64,000 nucleotides of DNA from Rhodococcus opacus B4 (GTDB lineage: Bacteria > Actinomycetota > Actinomycetes > Mycobacteriales > Mycobacteriaceae). The translations under genes and the position numbers were made by a program. A model generated the notes under the pieces. It made no database searches and had not been told where the DNA came from. It saw only the letters and a program-made list of their open reading frames with translations. This document shows positions 16,887-25,800 of the stretch, one piece after another. How positions within the stretch are numbered: position 1 is the stretch's first letter; the number at the start of each line of letters is the position of its first letter. The DNA lies in the NCBI RefSeq assembly GCF_000010805.1, contig NC_012522.1:5952001-6016000 (forward strand), read 5' to 3'.

Positions 16887-19800
16887 GTGGGCTCGGGGTT
16901 CCCGCGTGAGACTGCAGGTGAACTCGATTCACGTGCCTTCCCGCTCTCGCATGCCCAAAAGGGGTTGTGGTTCGCGCAGCAGTTGGACCCGAACGTTCCC
17001 ATCCTCGTCGCACAGTACGTCGAACTCCGCGGGCCCGTGGACATCGGCGCATTGAAATGGGCGTCCGAGCAAGGCTCCTTCGACATCGAGTCACCCGGGG
17101 TGCGGATCGTCGACCATGCTGGTGAGCCGTACCAGCTGGCGGACGAGACGATCGACGACGAACTCGCGTACATCGACCTGCGATCCCGGGAAGATCCGGT
17201 GGCCGAAGCACACCGGTGGATGGACGAGCGCCGCCGCAGGCCCATGTCGGTGTACCGGGATCGGCTGATCTCCGCGACCCTGCTGCACGTCGGCGGCGAC
17301 CACTACTTTCTCACCACCTTCGCCCACCATCTGATTCTGGACGGCTACGGCGCCATGGTGCTGATGAACCGGGTTGCCGAGCTGTACACGCACGCAGTGG
17401 AGCGCACGGAAGCTCCCGCGTCGAAGGCCGTGCCGCTGCGGGAACTGTACGAATCCGAGGATGCGTACCCGCGGTCTCGGCGCTTCGAGATCGACCGCGA
17501 GTACTGGGCGGAACGAACGACGAATCTGCCCGAGCCGTCCCGATTGACCGACAGGCAGAGCGCCCCGTCGACTGTGTCGTTGCTCGCCAGTGAGGTGATG
17601 GACCCGCTCGTCGTCGGCGAGTTGGAAGCGCTGGCACAGGAATGGAATTCGTTCGAGGTGCCGATCGTGGTCGCGGCCTTCGCGGCATTCCTGGCGCGGA
17701 TGACCGGCAATTCGGATGTCGTGCTGAGTCTCCCGGTGTCGGCCCGCACCACCGCCGGCGCGCGACGTTCGGGCGGCAGTGTGGCCAACATCGTTCCACT
17801 CCGGATCGAGGTCGATCCACACGGAACCACCCACGACCTGGTGCGGCGCGTCCAACTGGAACTCACCGGTGCGCTGCGGCACCAACGCTTCCGCTACGAA
17901 GACATACTCCACGACATGCGGTCGACGTCGCGCGTCGGCCGCGGGTTCGGGCCCATGGTCAACATCATGATGTTCCACACCGAGACGTGGTGGGGCGAAG
18001 TGCTCGGTGAACTGAATGTTCTCACGGCCGGTCCGGTCGACGACCTCGCGGTGGCGATCTACCCGGGAGCGGCCGGGCAGAACGTTCGCGTGGACTTCGA
18101 GGGCAACCCCGCCGTGTACGAGCGCGAAGAACTCGCCGGCCACCACGCGAGATTTCTGGAATACCTGGGCGGATTCGTGGGGGCGGACGCCGGCGCGGCC
18201 GTGGGTGGCCTGCCGCTGCTCGTCCAGGACGAACTCGACGCGCTGGTCCCTCTCGACGGTCCCGCGTCGGTAGACCCGCTCACGCTTCCGGACTTGCTGG
18301 ACCTGACAGCGGATTCCGACACGGTCGCGGTCCGCTGCGGCGACGCGGAGATGACCTACCGCGCTCTGCACGAGCGATCGAATCGGCTCGCGCGCAGACT
18401 GCTCGAGCAAGGTGTCGGAGTCGGTAACCGTGTTGCGTTGATGCTGCCGCGCTCGATCGAACAGGTCGTGGCCGTGTGGGCCGTCGCGCGGTGTGGTGCG
18501 GCGTTCGTTCCGGTCGACCCGGACTACCCCGGCGAACGCATCGCGCACATGATCGAGGAATCCGGTGTCACGATAGCCCTCGCCGCCGATCCGGAGGTGG
18601 TGCCCGCGGGTGTCCGCTGGGTGGATGTTGCCGACGCTCCGGGAGATGGGACACCCGTCGCCGCTGTGGAATTGGCGCATCCCATCAGGTTGGACAACGC
18701 CGCCTACGTCATCTACACGTCCGGCTCGGTGGGGGCGCCGCGCGGCATCACGATGCCGCACCGGGGGCTTGCGAATCACGCGGCCGCATTGCGACGCCTC
18801 TACGCGGCGGATTCCCGCTCGCGGGTGCTGATGTGCGCGTCGCCCTCCTACGACGCCTCGATTCACGAACTGCTGGTCGCGGTGACCGCGGGCGCCACGT
18901 TGGTGATTGCACCGCCGCCGGTGCGCGGCGGAAAGGCCATGGCCGACCTGCTGCGCCGCGAGCGCATCACCCACTGGACCACGACTCCGGCCGTCCCGGC
19001 GCAGATGGACCCGGCCGGATTCCCCGACCTCGAAGTACTCGCTGTAGCGGGCGAGGTCTGCCCGCCGGAACTGGTGGCGCGGTGGGGCGTAGGCCGCAAG
19101 GTCCTGAACCTGTACGGGCCGACGGAGGTCACCGTGTGGGCCACGGCCACCGACGCGCTGTTCCCCGGACGCCGCCCCACGATCGGGCGCCCGATCGAGG
19201 GAGTGTCGGCAGTCGTGCTCGACCGCTTCCTGCAGCCTGTCCCGGCAGGGGTGGTGGGCGAGTTGTATCTGTCCGGTCCCGGGGTGGGTCGCGGATACCT
19301 GGAGCGGCCGGGTGCGAGCGCGACACGTTTCGTCGCGAACCCGTTCGCGACCGACCTGCAGCGCATGTATCGGACCGGCGATCTCGTGCGGTGGTCGAAG
19401 AATCACGAGTTGGAATTCGTCGACCGTGCCGACGATCAGGTGAAGATCCGCGGATTCCGGGTCGAATTGGGTGAGATCACTGCGGTTCTCGGGCGGCATC
19501 CGGGAGTCGACACGGCGATCGCGGTGGCCCACGAACGGAACGGCGAGTTGGCGGTGGACGGATACGTGCACGGCACCGGCCTGGACCCCGACGAGGTTCT
19601 CGCCGGGGTGGCCGAGCGACTGCCGGGGTACATGGTGCCGTCGACGGTTACCGTCCTCGATGCCGTGCCGCTCACGCCGAGTGGCAAAGTCGATCGATCC
19701 GCGTTGCCGGTTCCCGCACCCTACGACCGCGAGTTGCGGTACTGGAAACGGCAACTCGAGGGTCTGCCGCCATTGTCGCTGCCGGCGGACCGTGACGTCT

Positions 19801-22800
19801 CGGGCCGTGCCGGGGCGCTCACCGGCGCGGTTCCGTTCGCCGTGGAGCCCGCCCTGTACCGGCGGGTGCACGAACTGGCAGCCGACCACGCGGTCTCACC
19901 GTTCACGATCGTCCACGCCGCCGTCGCGGCGGTGCTGTCCGTCGTGAGCGGTGCGGACGACCTCGCCATCGGTGCGGTCCTATCGGACGGCCACATGGGC
20001 GGGAACGTCGACGACTCCGAACCGCTGGCACTGCGCAGCAGACTCGATCCGAGACTGACATTCGACGAGTTCCTGCGGGAGACGCACCGTGTCGAACAGC
20101 GCGCCCGCGCGCACGGCGAGGTGCCGTTCGCGCACGTGACCGACATTGCCGGACAGGAGCGTTCGCCCGGCCGTCACCCGCTCTTTCAGGCGATGCTGTC
20201 GGTGGACGCGGAGACGGAACGGGAGTTCGACGGTCTGGATCTGGTGGTGTCGCTGCGTGGCCTACCCGACGGCGACCGGCTGGAGGGAGTGTTGCGTTAC
20301 GCAGCGCACCGCTTCGAGCGGCAGACGGTGGAGCACTGGGCCCGGCGGCTGCACCGACTCTTCGCAGTCATTACCGGGAACCCGAGTGTCGCGCTCAGTG
20401 CGATCGACCTGCTGACACCGGAGGAGCGGGCCCTGGCCGTCGGGGGTTCGCAGGATTTCGCGCACGACATCGCGTCGCTGCCGGAGGTCTTCCGCCGGCG
20501 AGTTGCCGACAGCCCGGACGCCGTCGCCGTCGCCTGCGGTGGGGAGATGGTCACCTACGCCGAGATCGACCGCCGGTCGGCCGTTCTGGCGCGGGCCCTG
20601 AACCGCTCCGGAATCGGCGATTCGAGCATTGTCGCTGTCGGACTGTCGAATCCGGTCGACTACGTGGTCGCACACGTAGCCGTGGTGCGATCGGGTGCCG
20701 CCTGCCTGCCCCTGAGCCCCGACCACCCGACCGAACGCATCCGGTACCTGCTGGCCGACGTGGTGCCCACGCTGTTGCTGATCAGTCGTCGCGACGCCGA
20801 GGCGATTCCGCACGGCGGGTATCCGACCGTCCTTCTGGACGACATCGAGTTCGGCGGCAACGGCGAACTCGACGTCACGGCGTCGGTGCCGGCGCCGATC
20901 CACCCGGACCGGGTCGCCTACGTGCTCTGCCCCGTGGGCTCGGAACCGGTCGCGGTGACTCACGCCAATGTCCTGGCGCGTGTGCGGTCGGGGAGCGACG
21001 GCGACAGTGTCGTGGCCGACCTGTGGGCGTCACTCGTCGACGGCCGCACGGCCGGGCACGACCACCGCGGAGAGCGCGGGCTCACGCAACCCACCTACCT
21101 CGATGCCGGGTCCCGCGTATACGTGCTGGATAGAGCGTTGCGACCCGTCCCGCCCGGAACGGTCGGGGAACTGTACGTGGGAGGGCAGCAGGTAGCCCGG
21201 GGATTTCACCGTCGGCCCCCGGATACCGCCGGACGGTTCGTCGCCGACCCGTTCGTGCCGCCGGGTGCGGGGCACGGCGGGGGAGTGCGGATGTTCCGCA
21301 CCGGGGACCGCGGGCGGTACCTCGACGGACGGCTGGAGCGGCTGCCCCGGTCATCGGGAGACAGCGGTCTCGCGCGATGGCAGCGGGCGCTGCGCGGAGT
21401 CGGTTCGTCCTCGCCGGTGCCGACGGACCGAATGGTCGGGGGAAGCGCGTCTCCGTCGGACTGCGTACACGAGTTCTCGATCGGTGCCGACCGGCACGAG
21501 GCCGCCGCACGGCTGGCGCGCGAACAGGGCGTGACGCTGTTCACGGTGCTGCGCGCAACTCTCGCAATCCTTCTCGCCCGTGTCGGTGTGCACCGGGACA
21601 TCGTGATCGGCGCCGAGGCGGGGCTGACGGGAGACCGGACGAACACGGTGGCGTTGCGGACCCGCGTCACCCCCGCCATGTCGTTTCTCGAGGTCCTCGA
21701 GCAGGTCCGGGGCTTCGACGTTGCGGCGTTCCAGCACGCGGACGTGCCGTTCGAGGCACTCGCCGACCTGCTCGGTGGCGAGCGACCTCAGGTGTCGCTC
21801 GCGCTCACCCCGACGTCCGAGAGGGGAACCGTTCCGACGCCGTTCGACCTGGCGTTCACGTACTCGGAGCGCTGGTCGGATCACGTCCCCGCCGGAGTGG
21901 ACGGGGTGGTCACGTACACGCCGTCGCTGTTCGACGCCGCCACCGTCCGATCGCTTGCGGAGTTGTTCGGAGATGTCCTGGCCGCAGGCACCGACCGTCC
22001 CGGGATCGAAGTGGGCAACATCGGTCTCGCTGCCGGCGCGGTTCTCGACGGCGGCGCACCGTCCGCACCGAGAACCATCACCGAGATTCTCACCGGCACT
22101 GCCCGTGACTTCCCGGACGCGCACGCGCTGGCCGACGGCACTGTGACCCTGACCTACCGTGACCTCGACACACGCTCCGATGCGTTGGCGCACGTGCTGA
22201 TCGACGCGGGTGCGCGGCCGGGCCGGGTGATCGCGCTCGCCTTGCCGCGGTCGGTGGACTTCATGATTGCGCTGTGGGCCATCACCAAGACCGGGGCCGC
22301 GTTCGTCCCGGTGGATCCGACGCATCCGGCGGAGCGCCTGGAACGGGTGCTGACCGAGGCCGACGTGTGCATCGGGGTCGGGGCGATGTCGGTGGGCGGT
22401 TCCCGGATCGTGTGGCTTCCGGTCACGGCGGGCGAGTACCTGAACGACGTTCCGCCGGTGCGTGTTCCGGTGCATCCGGACGAGGTGGCGTACGTCATCT
22501 ACACGTCGGGCTCCACCGGTACACCCAAGGGGGTGATGGTGCCGCACCGGGGGGTGTCCTCGCTGACCGAGGAAGCGGTGCGGCGGTATCGGGTCACACC
22601 GGACTCACGGGTACTCCACGCATACAACCCCACGTTCGACGCGGCCCTCCTGGAGATGCTGCTCGCGTTCGCGTCCGGTGCCTGCCTGGTGGTCGCTCCT
22701 GCCGAAGTGTACGCGGGACCGGATCTGCAGCGGGTACTCGTGGAACACCGTGTGAGCCATTACCTTTCGACGCCGGCAGTGCTGTCGTCACTGAGCGTTC

Positions 22801-25800
22801 ACGGGCTCGAGCACATCGAGGTGGTCGCGGTCGGCGGTGAGACGCTGCATCCGGATCTCGCTGCGGCGTGGAGCGACGGCCGGCGGATGCTCAATGCCTA
22901 CGGGCCGACGGAGTCGACCGTCGTGGCCACCCTTGCCGCTGTCGACGGCCACGTGACCATCGGTGGGCCGATTTCCGGCACCACCGGCTGGGTCCTCGAC
23001 GACAGGCTGCGCGCGGTTCCCGTCGGGGCGATCGGTGAACTGTATCTGTCCGGTTCCGGTCTGGCCCGCGGCTACGTCGGCGACCCCGGGCGGTCGGCGG
23101 TGCGTTTCGTCGCGGCGGCGGACGGTGTCCGCATGTACCGCACCGGCGATCTGGTGCATCGCCGCGCCGACGGCAATCTGCAGTTCATCGCGCGAGTGGA
23201 CCGCCAGGTGAAGATTCGCGGCGTCCGCATCGAACCAGGAGAGGTCGACGCGGTGATCAGCCGGGTCGCCGAAGTCGACGGTGCGATCACGGTGGCACGG
23301 CCCAACGCGGCAGGCGCCGATGCGTTGGTGTCGTACGTGGTGCCCCGCGGTTCTCTCGACGTGGAATTGTTGCGCAAGCGACTCGAAGACGTGTTGCCGT
23401 CGTACCTGGTGCCTTCCGCGATCGTGGTGCTCGACGCGTTTCCCCTGAACCCGTCGGGCAAGATCGACGTGAAGGCGCTGCCGGCGCCGGTGCTCGAGTC
23501 GCGGGTCTTCCGTGCGCCCGAGTCGGCGGTGCAGGAGACCGTCGTCGCCGTGTTCGCCGAGGTCCTTGCCGTGGAGCAGGTCGGGCTGGACGACGAATTC
23601 TTCGCGCTGGGCGGCAACTCGCTGATTGCGACGCAGGCGGCCGCCCGATTGGGTGAGGCGTTGAACGCCCACGTGCCGGTCCGGATACTGTTCGAGGCGC
23701 TGACGGTGGAAGCGCTGGCCGAGCAGCTGTCGTCGTTGCCGGGGACGGGCAACCGTCCGGTCCTGTCGCGGCGGCCTCGGCCGGAACATGTTCCCCTGTC
23801 GCCTGCGCAGCAGCGGATGTGGTTCCTGAGCCGCTTCGACCCGTCGTCTCCGGCGTACAACATCCCGCTGGCCGTTCGGGTGACCGGTGACCTGAACGTC
23901 TCCGCCCTGCAGCAGGCGCTGCGCGACGTTTTGGAACGGCACGAATCGCTCCGGACGGTGTTCCCGGAGCACGACGGCACACCGGTGCAGGTCGTGTTGC
24001 CCGCGGAGAGCGTCGAACTGGACCTGTTCCCGACGGCGGTCACGGCGGACGTCGTGGACGCTCACGTGCTCTCCGTGCTCGCGCGGGGGTTCGACGTGTC
24101 GGCCTCGGTCCCGATCCGAGCGCGGATCCTGCAGGTGAGCGAACACGAACTGATCGTGGTCGTCGTGGTGCACCACATCAGCGCGGACGGCGTGTCCATG
24201 GCGCCGTTGGGCCGGGACGTGGCGACGGCCTATCTGGCGCGGTCGCGGGGGGAACGGCCCGGGTGGGCGCCGCTGGAGGTGCAGTACGCCGATTTCGCGC
24301 TGTGGCAGCGGGAGGTGCTGGGCGACGAACGTGACCCGGAGTCCCTGGCAGCGAAGCAGTTCGAGTATTGGACACGCACACTCGCGGATCTTCCCGAATT
24401 CCTCGAGCTACCGACGGACCGCCCCCGACCGGCGGTGCGCACCAACCGGGGTGCCGTGGTGCCCGTGACCGTCGGTGCCGCAACGCACGGCCGTCTCGGT
24501 GCGGTGGCCCAGCGGCACAACGCGACACTGTTCATGGTGGTGCACGCCGCTCTCGCGGTGCTGCTGGCGCGGGTGACGGCGACGTCGGACATCGTCATCG
24601 GCACACCGGTGGCGGGCCGCGGTGAGCGGGCGCTCGACGACGTGGTCGGGATGTTCGTCAACACGCTGGTGCTGCGCACCGAGGTCGACGTGGACGCGAC
24701 GCTCCTCGGCGTGCTGGAGCGGGCGAGGCAGGCGGATCTCGGGGCGATGGCCCACGCGGAGGTGCCGTTCGAGCGGCTGGTCGAGATACTGAATCCGGCT
24801 CGTTCACAATCGCATTCGTCCCTGTTTCAGGTCATGCTGGCATTTCAGAACCAGGCGCCGGCCTCGCTGGAACTGCCGGGCCTCGCCATCACGCCGCTCG
24901 AGATCGCCGCGCAGGTCACCAAGTTCGACCTCGACTTCTCGTTGTCGGACACCTACGACGAGAACGGTGATCCCGCCGGCATCGCCGGGACTCTCACGTA
25001 CTCCACCGAATTGTTCGACTCCGAGACGGCGCACCGGTTCGTGGGTGGTCTGGTGCGCGTGGTCGAGGAGTTCGCGTCGCGACCGGAGCAACAGGTCGGC
25101 GACGTGTCGCTGCTGACGGTCGACGAGACGGCCCGGATGCTGGACACCTGGAACTCGACGGACGTCGCACTGGGCGGCGAGACGCTCGTGGATCTCCTCG
25201 ATGCGCAGGTGGCCCGTACTGCCGGCGCTGTCGCGGTCGTCTTCGACGGCGGTTCCTGGACATATGGGGAACTCGACGCACGGGTGAACCGCCTGGCGAG
25301 GCTGCTCGTTGCCCGCGGAATCGGACCGGACTGCCTCGTCGCGCTGGCCGTCGAGCGTTCGCTCGACATGATCGTCGGAATGTGCGCGGTCCTTCGCGCC
25401 GGCGGCGGCTACGTGCCGCTCGACCCCGAACATCCGGCGGAGCGCATCGCGGACGTCCTGGGCTCCGCGGCAGCCGATCTGGTGCTCACCACCTCGCGGA
25501 CCCATGCACCTCTGCCCACCGGCATCACGCACATCGACATCGACACCGTCGATCTGTCCGGGTTCGATCCCGGTCCGCTCCGGAACGCCGATCGGGTGCG
25601 ACCGCTGCGACCGCAGAACACCGCCTACGTCCTCTTCACCTCGGGATCGACGGGCCGGCCCAAGGGCGTCGTCGTCAGCCACGCCGCGATCGTGAACCAG
25701 CTGCGCTGGCTCGCCGGCGAGTACGAGGTCACCGCCGCCGACCGCGGAATGCTCAAGGCCCCGTACACCTTCGACGTGTCGGTGTGGGAAGTCTTCCTGC

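Noticed and set aside
17091..19889. A 932-codon open frame on the minus strand inside the NRPS gene
   Set aside because: It is antisense to well-defined C and A domains, is rich in Arg/His/Pro from codon-position bias and has no recognisable motif; long antisense frames are expected in very high-GC genes.
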